64,000 nucleotides of DNA from positions 62,001 to 126,000 of the forward strand of contig CAJTOJ010000003.1 in assembly GCA_910577665.1 (NCBI GenBank), given 5' to 3'. The position numbers were made by a program, and so were the translations under genes. How positions within the stretch are numbered: the stretch's first letter is position 1; each line of letters starts with the position of its first letter. A model generated the notes under the pieces. It had not been told where the DNA came from and made no database searches. It saw nothing but the letters and a program-made list of their open reading frames with translations. Of this stretch, positions 1 to 8,925 are shown piece after piece. This DNA is from an uncultured Acetatifactor sp. GTDB taxonomy: Bacteria; Bacillota; Clostridia; Lachnospirales; Lachnospiraceae.

Positions 1-521
1 CGGGCACCCTTGTAGATATACCCTTTCTCGTGCATCTTCACGAACACTTCCGTCACGGCCCGGTTACAGCCCTCATCCATGGTAAAGCGCTCCCTGTCCC
101 AGTCGCAGGAGGATCCCATCTTCTTGAGCTGGGAGATGATACGCCCCCCATACTCCTTCTTCCACTCCCAGGCCCTCTCTAAGAATTTCTCCCGGCCCAG
201 CTCATGCTTGTCGATGCCCTCTTCCTTCAAGGTCTCTGTGATCTTCACCTCCGTGGCAATGGAGGCATGGTCCGTGCCGGGCTGCCACAAGGCATTATAG
301 CCCTGCATCCTTTTGAAGCGGATCAAGATATCCTGCATGGTGTTGTCCAGGGCATGGCCCATGTGAAGCTGCCCCGTGATATTTGGCGGGGGGATCACAA
401 TGGTAAAGGGCGTTCTGGAGTGATCAACCTCTGCATGAAAATATCCTTTGTCCATCCATTTCTGGTAGATTCTGTCCTCCAGCCCCTTGGGGTCATAGGT
501 TTTTGCCAGTTCCTTGCTCAT
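1..521 (-). CDS. valS: Valyl-tRNA synthetase, N-terminal part (cut by window edge)
   Basis: Class I aminoacyl-tRNA synthetase that charges tRNA-Val in the cytoplasm. About 173 N-terminal residues are visible, starting MSKELAKTYDPKGLEDRIYQ. The class I ATP-binding signature appears in the HMGH form (QLHMGHALD) after the PPPNITG segment, and GTDHASIATE follows, as in ValRS. The start ATG at 519-521 is preceded by a GGAGAAGAC ribosome site. The rest of the gene, including the KMSKS loop, lies outside the window. Expression is probably controlled by the valine T-box directly upstream. Family assignment is secure. Confidence 0.96.
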   Translation of the reverse strand, partial: MSKELAKTYDPKGLEDRIYQKWMDKGYFHAEVDHSRTPFTIVIPPPNITGQLHMGHALDNTMQDILIRFKRMQGYNALWQPGTDHASIATEVKITETLKEEGIDKHELGREKFLERAWEWKKEYGGRIISQLKKMGSSCDWDRERFTMDEGCNRAVTEVFVKMHEKGYIYKGA

Positions 522-617
522 GTCTTCTCCTTTCTTCTCTGAGGTGGACGATTCTGACTCTCCCACAGGCGGAAATATTTTGTGCCACAGGATAAGATGC
601 AAATATCCACATAACAC

Positions 618-651
618 AAAAGCCCTCTGCCAGCTTCCACCGGCAAAGGGC
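618..651 (-). terminator. Intrinsic terminator of the valS T-box
   Basis: The GCCCTTTGCC arm pairs with GGCAGAGGGC and is followed by TTTTG on the minus strand. It sits immediately after the T-box sequence, so antitermination would use the T-box strand. Confidence 0.8.
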
Positions 652-1038
652 GTCATAAACGCGGTACCACCTTTGTTCGCAGCCCGGACGCATGTTCCGC
701 ATCCTGCTGCCTCCTTGCGACTTCCTGCAAAGTCCTATCCTGTAACGGGGATAAAACGTGGGAACTTACTGTCAAGACTGCTGCCCCTGTCAGAGACGGT
801 CTGCCACAGATGCGGCATACCTCTGGCAGACATAGATGCTCTGGGTTCCCCGGCTCGAAAGCTACCTTCCACAAGCCTTCCTTTGGGCAGCCTCCCAGCG
901 TCCGGATTCCTGTACAACACCTGCCTGCCCTGTATCCTGCACAGGGAAGCACAAATGCCCACAAGTATCACCCAGACAGCCGCTCTCTCTGGTAAGGGGT
1001 CCTGTGTACTCCTCTTTGTCATAGCCTTTATACTATCA
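618..1038 (-). ncRNA. T-box riboswitch leader of valS
   Basis: tRNA-sensing leader that lets valS be transcribed when tRNA-Val is uncharged. On the minus strand the stem I landmarks appear in order: GAGGAGTA, then AGAGAGC, then GCTG and GGTG (about 975-1015). The T-box sequence GGTGGTACCGCG lies at 660-671. Its UGGU is expected to pair with a tRNA acceptor end whose discriminator base is A, as in tRNA-Val. A GC-rich hairpin ending in GAGGGCTTTT (618-651) is the terminator. I did not assign the specifier codon. Confidence 0.9.
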
Positions 1039-1045
1039 TAGGAAG

Positions 1046-1074
1046 AATATAGACCATCCGGAAGAACCTGTCAA
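1046..1074 (-). promoter_or_regulatory. Sigma-A-type promoter of valS
   Basis: Minus-strand TTGACA (1074-1069) and TATATT (1051-1046) are separated by exactly 17 bp, just upstream of the T-box leader. The TGA stop of the preceding GH78 gene (1073-1071) lies inside the -35 hexamer. Confidence 0.75.
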
Positions 1075-3404
1075 GAGGAAATCTTCCGGATCCAGTAACT
1101 GCCCCTTCCTCCTTCCCTGTAGGAATTGCCATCCTCTGCAAAGACATATCCCTCCTCCAGCCAGGTCTCACAGGCAACACCGGCGGGGCAGGCCACCTCC
1201 AGCCGGATCCTGTCTCCCTGCCTGCGCCAGATGGTGTGCACTTCCCCTGCAGGAAGCCTGTGGCTTGCAGTGACATGCTCCAGGCTGTGGATAAAGGCGG
1301 GGCGGATCACCACCTTCCTGCTGTTTTCCACATGTATCCCTCCGGGATAGCGTATGTACCACTGCACCACATCCCCCAGGAAATGGTGATTCTGGGACAG
1401 AAGCCGCCTCTTCTCATCCGGCAGGAATTGTTCCGGCAGGGTGGTCTCCCCCCTTTCCACAAAATACCCATAGGAAGGGTATGTCCTGCCCGTGATCATC
1501 CTGTAGGCCAGCTCCGACTCCCCGAAAGCAGACAACACATGGAACAGGACCCGCATTCCCAGGAAACCGCAGGTGACTTTATCCCCGTCCCTGTGCAGGA
1601 TCTCCAGAAGCTTTCCGAAAGCTGCCTGGCACTCCCCGGTGTCGAATATCCCATAATAGATCCCCATGGCCTGGGCGCTCTGGCAGTTTCCCTTCACCAG
1701 CATCCGGTCCAGGTCCAGGTATCTGCGCCGCAGGGCATCCCGCACCTGTATACCAAGTTCCCTGGCAAAGGCACTGTGAAGCCTAAGCCCCACTGCCTGG
1801 AACATCTCCTCCGCCTCCCGGCACATCCAGTACACCATCACACTGTCCGTAAAGCCCAGGGGTACCTGGTAGGCCTCCACATCCCTGTCCACAGGCACCC
1901 AGTCCCCCAGACCAAAGGCAATGATGCCCTCCCCATCCCGTCTTTTGCTGATATATTCCAGATAACCCAGCATGGCGTGGGCATTCTCCCGGATCACCTC
2001 CGTCTCCCCCCGGTATTTGTATATCATATAGGGCAGCTCAAACAACGCCCGGTCCCAGGCAGGACCGTTTCCCCAGTCATAGCCCCAGCTCCCTGTGGGC
2101 ACGATCCCTGGCAGACTGCCGTCCTCCCTCTGGGCAAGGCGGATATTGTGCAGCCATTCCCGCCAGCTTTTCTCTGCCCCCATGGTCAGAATCATATGCT
2201 CTGCGGAAACCTGGGCATCCCCTGTCCAGCCGTTCTTCTCCCGGTGGGGGCAGTCCGTTGGAAAATAAAAGAAATTGGCCTGGTCGCTTCTTGTTGCCAT
2301 GGCATAGATGGCATTGGCCGTCTCATCGGAGCAGTGGAAGCTTCCCCGCTCCTCCAGGGCAGAAGATAACACCAGGTAAGTGAGAAGCTCCGGCACGGCC
2401 TGCTCCTCCTCTATCCCGGACACATAGAGGTACCGGTAGCCATGGAAGGTGAACAGGGGTTCAAAACATTCCTCCTCATGGCTTCCCAGGATATAAATGT
2501 CCCTCTGGGCATACCCATCCGGGAAGAAATTGATATTGCTGTAGTCCACTGCATCGCCCTGTAGCATCTCCCCACACTGGATGTCGATCCGTTGTCCGGG
2601 ATATCCCTTGATCCGCAGGCGGTAGATCCCCGCATTGTTCTCCCCGAAGTCGTAGATATATCCCCCCTCCCGCCTGGGGGCTGTCTCTTCCGGCTCCTGT
2701 CCAAAGAGACCTTCCTCCACATCGGCCCTGGGCGTGTATTCCCCCAGACTCCCTTTCCGGATCCTTACCGGTGCCAGTTCCCGCCTGACCACCACAGGCT
2801 CTGCTTCACAGATCCTGGCCGCTCCCCGGGGTCTGTCTGCCAGAAGAGGCACATGCCACCCTGTGTCCTCCACAAACCCAGGTTCCATCCAGCCCTTCTC
2901 CTCCAGCCGCCTGTCGAAGAAGATACCGGAGCGAAGGTCGTTGAACAGCACCGGCCCCTTTTTGCAGGAGAAATCCATTCCGTCAAAGGCCAAAGTGTGC
3001 CCCGCCGACTCCACCAGCACCGAGATGGCCAGCTTGGGGGCACTGTTGAACACATTGTCCATAAAATCCCATATCCTGGTCTTCCCGTTCTGGAAGCCGT
3101 CCCCCAGCAGGATGGCAATCACATTCTCCCCTGTCTGCAGGCAGGGGGTAATGTCATACCGGTCATAATACGTCAAGTGGTCACTGTTGGATATGTATGG
3201 CGCCAGATATCCCTTGGTCATCCGTTGCCCGTTCACAAACAGCTCATAGAATCCCAGTCCGCACAGCAATATCTCTCCCTCAGCACCCGCTCCTTCCACC
3301 TGGAAGCTTTTACGGAACAGAGGTGCGCGCACATGCTTCAGGTATGTGGAAATCTCCCTGCACTCGCTGACAAAACGGGTGGAAAATGTTGTTTTTGCAA
3401 TCAT
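1071..3404 (-). CDS. GH78 family alpha-L-rhamnosidase
   Basis: Predicted to release terminal alpha-L-rhamnose from plant glycans such as pectin side chains or flavonoid glycosides. The 777-aa protein has a beta-rich N-terminal half (FVNGQRMTKGYLAPY near 56; YDFGENNAGIYRLRIKGYPG near 251) and an (alpha/alpha)6 catalytic domain. The GH78 acidic cluster TDCPHREKNGWTGD gives D384, E389 and D396; E658 in GETTLPEQF is a candidate for the second catalytic carboxylate. No signal peptide is seen, so it probably acts inside the cell on imported oligosaccharides. I chose the start at 3404 because it follows a good ribosome site and overlaps the GH39 stop as ATGA; the open frame runs further upstream inside GH39. 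Last gene of the operon. Confidence 0.9.
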   Translation of the reverse strand: MIAKTTFSTRFVSECREISTYLKHVRAPLFRKSFQVEGAGAEGEILLCGLGFYELFVNGQRMTKGYLAPYISNSDHLTYYDRYDITPCLQTGENVIAILLGDGFQNGKTRIWDFMDNVFNSAPKLAISVLVESAGHTLAFDGMDFSCKKGPVLFNDLRSGIFFDRRLEEKGWMEPGFVEDTGWHVPLLADRPRGAARICEAEPVVVRRELAPVRIRKGSLGEYTPRADVEEGLFGQEPEETAPRREGGYIYDFGENNAGIYRLRIKGYPGQRIDIQCGEMLQGDAVDYSNINFFPDGYAQRDIYILGSHEEECFEPLFTFHGYRYLYVSGIEEEQAVPELLTYLVLSSALEERGSFHCSDETANAIYAMATRSDQANFFYFPTDCPHREKNGWTGDAQVSAEHMILTMGAEKSWREWLHNIRLAQREDGSLPGIVPTGSWGYDWGNGPAWDRALFELPYMIYKYRGETEVIRENAHAMLGYLEYISKRRDGEGIIAFGLGDWVPVDRDVEAYQVPLGFTDSVMVYWMCREAEEMFQAVGLRLHSAFARELGIQVRDALRRRYLDLDRMLVKGNCQSAQAMGIYYGIFDTGECQAAFGKLLEILHRDGDKVTCGFLGMRVLFHVLSAFGESELAYRMITGRTYPSYGYFVERGETTLPEQFLPDEKRRLLSQNHHFLGDVVQWYIRYPGGIHVENSRKVVIRPAFIHSLEHVTASHRLPAGEVHTIWRRQGDRIRLEVACPAGVACETWLEEGYVFAEDGNSYREGGRGSYWIRKISS

Positions 3405-4816
3405 ATAATTGTGCTCTCCTCTTCCTTTCCTGTAAAAGTCCCAGGCTTTTCGGTATTCTCCACACTGATGCACAACACCATGTCCCGGGTCAGCACCCCA
3501 GGCAGGGCACATGTCTCCCAGACCCGGGTCTGATCCATGACCCTGCATTCCGTGATCCTGCAGATTTCCTGTCCTGCCTTCCCCCAGCCTGCCAGATCCA
3601 CCTGCAGGGGAAGATCCTCTCCCGAAAGGTTGGCAATCATTACAGATCCGTTCCCACACCCGCCAGGAACCTCCCCTTCCTTTTTCCTGGCCGCCACCAC
3701 ATACACATCTTCCCTGTCGACGGATGCGGCAACCTGCCATCCCAACCGGTAAAGCAACCCGAATCCCAGGAAAGAATAGTAAGCGGGGAAAGGCTCTGCC
3801 GTAAGCGGATGGAACAGGCTGCCATAGACAGAGACCCCATACCTGGCATCATAAAACATGGCGCTTTCCAGAGAGGAATTCTGCATGGCCAGCAGCATGG
3901 CAGCGGTGACAGCCCCATGATGGGATGTTCCCCGCATATTCACCTCACAGTTCCACTCATTCAAGGTATGTTCCGTGTGTGCGAATCCCTCCTCATCCAG
4001 CCGCTTTCTGGCATAAGCCGCATAGAAAAGATTTGCCTGTACGCCGTCATAGCTGTGCCAGGAGAAGAAGTCCAGGGGACAGTCATTCTCCTTCACATAG
4101 GCCAGGAATCCCTCAAAAAAAGTGAGAAAATACTCCATTCTGGGGGAGGATGCCGCCTCAGCTACCGCCTCTTTCTTCCCCCAGGCCGCATAGAAACCAC
4201 AGCTTCCATACCCGCCGATCTTCAAGTGGGGAAAACGCTCCTTGAGATACCTGGAAGCCACCCCATACAGGGCATAGAACTGTTCCTTTGTTCCCCGCCA
4301 CATCTGGTTCTCCAGCACTTCCTCATAGTTGTCCGGTTCATTCCAGATCTCCCAGTACCGGATATCATAATGGAATCCGTCTGCCCAGCCCTGGGTATAG
4401 TGGCGGATGATCCCCTCGCAGATCCTGGCCCATTTCAAGTTGTCCCCAGGCGGATCCAGGCGGTAGGCCTTCCTTGTACATTCATTTTCAATGGACACCC
4501 CCAGACGGAAGAAAGGTTCCACACTATTTTCCACCAGGGCTGTCACCAGCAGGTCTGTGAACACGAAATCATAGGACGCCGGATCCTCGGGATCCGCGTC
4601 AAAGTCCCGGAACAGATTGGGCACATCCACGTAGCGCCCGCCTCCCAGGAAGCCTCCCACATCGTGAAGCCTGGAGAAGGGAATCCCCGCCTCCTCCAGA
4701 TAATGGAACATACTGAAATCTGCCCCGTAAAAGGGAGGCTGTCCCACCCCGTGTACAGGCTTTACCTTCCCTAATTCCTTAGAAAAATCCACTTCTATTT
4801 TCACTGTATCCTCCAC
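3401..4816 (-). CDS. GH39-like glycoside hydrolase (beta-xylosidase type)
   Basis: TIM-barrel retaining glycosidase of 471 aa. EIWNEPD gives a likely acid/base Glu160, and TLNEWNCE a likely nucleophile Glu287. Both fit the GH39 pattern of a WNEPD motif on strand 4 and a later NEW motif. The C-terminal ~100 residues look like a beta-sandwich. No signal peptide is visible. It lies 13 bp after the permease gene and overlaps GH78 by 4 bp, so co-translation is likely. The substrate (beta-xyloside, or another sugar on a rhamnose-rich glycan) cannot be fixed from sequence. Confidence 0.82.
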   Translation of the reverse strand: MEDTVKIEVDFSKELGKVKPVHGVGQPPFYGADFSMFHYLEEAGIPFSRLHDVGGFLGGGRYVDVPNLFRDFDADPEDPASYDFVFTDLLVTALVENSVEPFFRLGVSIENECTRKAYRLDPPGDNLKWARICEGIIRHYTQGWADGFHYDIRYWEIWNEPDNYEEVLENQMWRGTKEQFYALYGVASRYLKERFPHLKIGGYGSCGFYAAWGKKEAVAEAASSPRMEYFLTFFEGFLAYVKENDCPLDFFSWHSYDGVQANLFYAAYARKRLDEEGFAHTEHTLNEWNCEVNMRGTSHHGAVTAAMLLAMQNSSLESAMFYDARYGVSVYGSLFHPLTAEPFPAYYSFLGFGLLYRLGWQVAASVDREDVYVVAARKKEGEVPGGCGNGSVMIANLSGEDLPLQVDLAGWGKAGQEICRITECRVMDQTRVWETCALPGVLTRDMVLCISVENTEKPGTFTGKEEESTII

Positions 4817-4829
4817 ATACCTTTCATAT

Positions 4830-5813
4830 TTAACCCTTGATGGACCCTACCATGACCCCCTTCACAAAATATTTTTGTACAAAGGGGTAAACCACCAGCA
4901 TGGGCACCGTGGCCACAATGATGGAACTGTATTTCAGCGTCTGGGCCAGATAGAGTTTAGCCTGCATCTCCTCCGGACTCAGACTGCCTCCTGTGACCCT
5001 GGTGATGGAATTGTTCACCAGAAGATCCCGCATGAAGGACTGCAGGGGGCGCAGCCCCTGGTCGTTGATATAGATCAGGGCACTGTAGTAATCATTCCAG
5101 TGACCCACCATATAATACAGGGCAATCACGGCGATCACAGGTTTTGACAGGGGCAGTACCACCCGCAGCAGATACTGCATGGGATTCGCCCCATCCAGGG
5201 TAGATGCCTCCTCCAGGCTCACCGGGATACTATGGATAAAATACGCCCGCACAATCAGCATATTGTAAACTGACAGTGCATTGGGAATCATCATGGCCCA
5301 GATGGTATTGGTCATATGCAGCCCCCGCACCACCATATAGCTGGGGATCAGTCCGCCCCCGAAATACATGGTAATAAGGGCAATCGTCATGATAATCTTC
5401 TTGGGCATGAACTTCCTGCGGGACAAGGGGTATGCCAGACAGATGGTGATAAAGACATTGATCAGGGTTCCCACTACCGTATAGAAGATGGTGTTGCGGT
5501 ACCCGATCCATATCTGCTTATATTCCAGGATTGCCTTGTAAGATTCCAGTGTGATTCCCTTGGGAAACAGGATCACCTCCCCCCGGTACACTGCCCCTGG
5601 ATCGCTCAGGGATGCAATGACCACGAACCACAAGGGCCAGGCAAATACCAGCAGCATCACCACCATAAGAACCAGGTTCACCACATCGAATGTCCTGTCC
5701 ACACTAAACCAGTTTTTATGTCCCCTGCCTGCTTTCAGAAAAGTCTCTCTGCCACCTGTTCTGTTTCTTCCACCTGCAATGTCCATGTCACTTTTTCCGA
5801 TTTTACCGCTCAT
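4830..5813 (-). CDS. Sugar ABC transporter permease (LplC/YtcP type)
   Basis: Inner-membrane permease of the CUT1/MalG class, 327 aa. After a polar ~50-residue N-terminus there are six likely membrane segments. The EAA loop appears as SLEEASTLDGANPMQYLLRV, and the C-terminus PFVQKYFVKGVMVGSIKG is characteristic of LplC/YtcP proteins. It would pair with the permease encoded just upstream and take sugar from the lipoprotein. No ATPase is encoded here; such systems normally share a housekeeping MsmX-like ATPase. The ribosome site AGGAGGAGAAAGG overlaps the stop of the upstream gene. Confidence 0.93.
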   Translation of the reverse strand: MSGKIGKSDMDIAGGRNRTGGRETFLKAGRGHKNWFSVDRTFDVVNLVLMVVMLLVFAWPLWFVVIASLSDPGAVYRGEVILFPKGITLESYKAILEYKQIWIGYRNTIFYTVVGTLINVFITICLAYPLSRRKFMPKKIIMTIALITMYFGGGLIPSYMVVRGLHMTNTIWAMMIPNALSVYNMLIVRAYFIHSIPVSLEEASTLDGANPMQYLLRVVLPLSKPVIAVIALYYMVGHWNDYYSALIYINDQGLRPLQSFMRDLLVNNSITRVTGGSLSPEEMQAKLYLAQTLKYSSIIVATVPMLVVYPFVQKYFVKGVMVGSIKG

Positions 5814-5824
5814 CCTTTCTCCTC

Positions 5825-6778
5825 CTAGAACAGGCTCTCTTTGGTGAGGCGCTTACACAACTGGTTCGCCGTAACCAGCAGGATCAGGTTGATCATAGAA
5901 TTAAACAGCCCCACTGCCGTGGAATATCCATAATCACTATTGATCAGTCCCACCCGGTATACATAAGTGGAGATCACCTCCGACTCGCTCATATTCAAGT
6001 CATTCTGCAACAGGAATACCTTCTCAAATCCAACTCCCATCAAAGAACCGATCTGCAGGATCAGCAGCATGATAATAGTGGGTTTGATGGAAGGCAGATC
6101 CACATACCAGATCCGCTGGAGTTTATTGGCCCCATCCACAATGGCCGCCTCATGAAGCTGATAGTCCACACCGGCCAGGGCTGAAATATAGATAATGGAA
6201 GCCCATCCCATACCCTGCCACACGCTTGTCCACACATAGATGTCTTTGAAATAGGCTGGTGTCCCCATGAAATTCACCCCGTCCAGCCCCACAAACCGCA
6301 GCAGCTGGTTCACAGCCCCGGTGTCCTTGTCCAGGAAGATGATAATCATGCCGCACATGACCACCGTGGAGATAAAATAAGGGGCATAGGACACCATCTG
6401 TACAGTCTTTTTCAGCTTCCTCTGCCTCAGATAATTTAGGAACAGTGCAAAGATAATGGGAATGGGAAAGCCCACTGCCAGGCTGTACACATTGATGGAA
6501 ATGGTATTCCACAGGATAGTCCGGAAGGAATAACTCTTGAAAAAACGTTCAAAGTTCTTGAACCCGATCCAGGGACTGTCCCAGATCCCCAGCTTCGCCT
6601 TGAAGGTCTTGAAGGCAAGCTGGATCCCGCCCATGGGCACATAGCAGAATATAATCAGCCATACCAGAGGAATCAGCACCATCAGGTAAATGGTCCAGTT
6701 GTCCCGAAGGTCGATACGCAGCCTCTTGAAAAAGGGGCTGCGCTGTATTGTCACATTCTTCTTTTTTGCATTTTTCAT
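5825..6778 (-). CDS. Sugar ABC transporter permease (LplB/YtcO type)
   Basis: First permease subunit of the CUT1 importer, 317 aa from the chosen start MKNAKKKNVTIQ. The sequence DNWTIYLMVLIPLVWLIIFCYVPMGGIQLAFKTF is typical of LplB proteins (first membrane helix), and LHEAAIVDGANKLQRIWYVD is the EAA loop that contacts the ATPase. I preferred 6778 over upstream ATGs because GGGAG lies 7 nt before it. A strong hairpin ends directly before this ribosome site (6791-6826), which may tune expression relative to the binding protein. Confidence 0.92.
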   Translation of the reverse strand: MKNAKKKNVTIQRSPFFKRLRIDLRDNWTIYLMVLIPLVWLIIFCYVPMGGIQLAFKTFKAKLGIWDSPWIGFKNFERFFKSYSFRTILWNTISINVYSLAVGFPIPIIFALFLNYLRQRKLKKTVQMVSYAPYFISTVVMCGMIIIFLDKDTGAVNQLLRFVGLDGVNFMGTPAYFKDIYVWTSVWQGMGWASIIYISALAGVDYQLHEAAIVDGANKLQRIWYVDLPSIKPTIIMLLILQIGSLMGVGFEKVFLLQNDLNMSESEVISTYVYRVGLINSDYGYSTAVGLFNSMINLILLVTANQLCKRLTKESLF

Positions 6779-6790
6779 ATACATGCTCCC

Positions 6791-6826
6791 ATGCGTGCAG
6801 GAGGGAAATCCCCCTCTTGCACGCAT
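6791..6826 (-). promoter_or_regulatory. Intercistronic hairpin between binding-protein and permease genes
   Basis: Arms ATGCGTGCA-GAGGG and CCCTC-TGCACGCAT pair over about 14 bp around a short AT loop. It has no U-tract and ends next to the permease ribosome site, so a role in mRNA stability or translation is more likely than termination. Confidence 0.7.
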
Positions 6827-6915
6827 ACCAGTCCATAGCTGAAGTCTTCATCCAGACTTCCTGTCATGCATCCTGAGGTGTCACGGCCACCTGTACCGGC
6901 CGTCTGCCCACCTCC

Positions 6916-8562
6916 CTACTTCTTCATCTCCTGGTACTTGGAATTGTACATTTCCGCGTACTTGCCGGAACCCATTTCTTCCATCCGAGCCAGGTAATCC
7001 TCCCAGGTGCTGTCCAGATCCTGGATCCCGGTGATCACCTCCGCCTGGTACTGCCAGGCATAGTTAAACAGGTCTGCCGTGATGGTTCCCGCTTCGGCCT
7101 GCTCCTCCTCGGTGAGCTGGATCCTGGGGAAAGGCTTGGCCGCCAGTTGTGCCACCCTGGTGCCCTCCAGGCCACCGGATACACTGTTGCCCTCCCGGTA
7201 TTTCTTCTCTGCGTAGAAGGACGGAACCAGTCCCGGGCAGTGGGCATAGCCCTGCAGGATGTAGGCATCCCTCACTTCCATTTCTTCGCTGCCAGCATCC
7301 CCGTCCAGGATCCACTCCCAGAGACCATCCTCCCTCCACCGGAAACTCTCTCCTTCAATGCCAAGCTGCATCAGCGTACCGCCCTCCTCGGAGTAGAAAT
7401 AGTCTGCCCACGCACAGACCAAAGCAGGATTCTCACATGCATCTGTGATACACAGTCCTCCTTCTGTGATACCGGAGGTGGTGCTCAGGCTGTTTGCTCC
7501 CCAGGGATCCATGACTTTATAGTCATAGCCCTCGGCCAGGTCGGCGCCCACCGTCTCAGAAGGGGACCATCCCAGAAACAGGCCATAGATGTCATCGGGG
7601 CCGGTGGCATACTGCTTATCAGGGGCCGCCTGGAAGGCATCGTCATTCATCAGACCTTCCTCATAGAACTTGTGCATCCAGTACAGGTAGTCATACCAGT
7701 CGTCATTTGCCATGGAATACACGATTTCATCCTCATCATTCACTGCACAGAAGGAATTCATATCCACCGGCAGGTCATATCCGAACAGATAGAAAGGAAG
7801 CAGGGCCGTGTTGGCCACATAGGGAATCTCATCTGCCTTTCCATTGCCATTGGGATCCTTCTCCTTGAAAGCCTTGAGAACCTCGTACAGGGTCTCCCAG
7901 CTGTCCGGCTCCTCCATCTCTACCTTATCCAGCCACCGCACATTGATCCACATAAGGATATTCTGTAGTCCCGGCTGGTCAATGAAGGGAAGGCTGTAGA
8001 TATGTCCATCGGCGGAGGTAATCTCGTTCCACGCATTTCTCTCGTCCAGCACAGCCGTCAGATTCGGCATGTGCTGCCGGATCAGATCCTCCAGGGGCAG
8101 GAAAATTCCCTCCATACCATATTTTGCAATGTCATCGCTTCCTATGCCGGATTTATACAGCACATCCGGATAGGCCCCTGTATTGAGAAGCGTTCCTCTC
8201 TGGTCCTGGATATCCCCTGCACTGGAGGATGTTACCTTCCAGTTTATATTGGTCAGCTCTGCCATCTTCTGGAACGCCACATTGTCGGGAAGTTCTGTCC
8301 CTGTGGTAGTGGCAGACACTGCAAACATGCTCATGGTCACAGGCTCTGCCAATGGAAAAGTGATCCCTGCGCCTTCCCCGTCTGCACTGCCATCTGCTGT
8401 GGATCCGTCCTCCTGGCCGGTACTGCTGCCCTGCCCGGAACCGCTATCCTGAACAGTGCTGCCACCATCCCCTGTCTTGTCATCTTCCTTGCCACATCCT
8501 GCAAATGCTGTTGCAGTCAAGGCAAGTGCCATAAATAGAGCCATCCATTTTTTTCTCTTCAT
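6916..8562 (-). CDS. Extracellular sugar-binding lipoprotein (LplA/YtcQ type)
   Basis: Captures the oligosaccharide outside the cell for the permeases downstream. The 548-aa precursor starts MKRKKWMALFMALALTATAFAGCGKE: positive N-terminus, hydrophobic core and lipobox AFAGC, so Cys22 or nearby is lipidated. An acidic, Ser/Gly-rich linker follows (about 25-70), then a family 1-type binding-protein fold. GGAGGTG lies before the ATG. First gene of the operon, divergent from the AraC regulator at 8926, which is the likely activator. The ligand is inferred to be a rhamnose-containing oligosaccharide because GH39 and GH78 follow. Confidence 0.92.
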   Translation of the reverse strand: MKRKKWMALFMALALTATAFAGCGKEDDKTGDGGSTVQDSGSGQGSSTGQEDGSTADGSADGEGAGITFPLAEPVTMSMFAVSATTTGTELPDNVAFQKMAELTNINWKVTSSSAGDIQDQRGTLLNTGAYPDVLYKSGIGSDDIAKYGMEGIFLPLEDLIRQHMPNLTAVLDERNAWNEITSADGHIYSLPFIDQPGLQNILMWINVRWLDKVEMEEPDSWETLYEVLKAFKEKDPNGNGKADEIPYVANTALLPFYLFGYDLPVDMNSFCAVNDEDEIVYSMANDDWYDYLYWMHKFYEEGLMNDDAFQAAPDKQYATGPDDIYGLFLGWSPSETVGADLAEGYDYKVMDPWGANSLSTTSGITEGGLCITDACENPALVCAWADYFYSEEGGTLMQLGIEGESFRWREDGLWEWILDGDAGSEEMEVRDAYILQGYAHCPGLVPSFYAEKKYREGNSVSGGLEGTRVAQLAAKPFPRIQLTEEEQAEAGTITADLFNYAWQYQAEVITGIQDLDSTWEDYLARMEEMGSGKYAEMYNSKYQEMKK

Positions 8563-8925
8563 ACTTACACCTCCGTATGCGCTTCAAAAGCGGCGTCTAC
8601 AAACTCCTGCCGGGTATCCGGTTTGCATTTTACATGTAACCTGCCATACTATCTTGCCGGAAAACAACTTTGTCTCACCACCTCCTTCAGGAAAACATCA
8701 GTCAACTTTTCTGCAATTTCCTCTCCTTCTGGATAATTTATCCAAATTATTGCTCTGGCCACATCTGTTTTCTATCATTTTCACCAGTTCTTCTTGCTTT
8801 TTATCCTAACAGATAGTAAACTCATATAAAAGACACAGATTTATCCAAAAACAGAGGTGATTTTAACCCGTTTAGAGACAACTGGAAAACCGGGGAAACC
8901 AAAAATCAACAGAAAAGAGGCCTTT
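8563..8925. promoter_or_regulatory. Divergent control region, binding-protein operon / AraC gene
   Basis: This 363-bp AT-richer gap must hold both divergent promoters. The 11-mer ATTTATCCAAA occurs twice in direct orientation (8736-8746 and 8839-8849). The first copy overlaps a perfect palindrome GGATAATTTATCC (8731-8743). TTATCC occurs once more near 8801. These are candidate AraC half-sites. A weak plus-strand promoter is possible at TTGCTT (8794-8799) and TAAACT (8817-8822), 17 bp apart. I could not fix the minus-strand promoter. Confidence 0.45.

Noticed and set aside
3386..4774. Long plus-strand open frame opposite the GH39 gene
   Set aside because: Pro/His/Cys-rich composition without domains, exactly antisense to a gene with catalytic motifs. 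The same reasoning removes long frames at 1236-2369, 20535-22388, 46945-47955 and 54379-56070.
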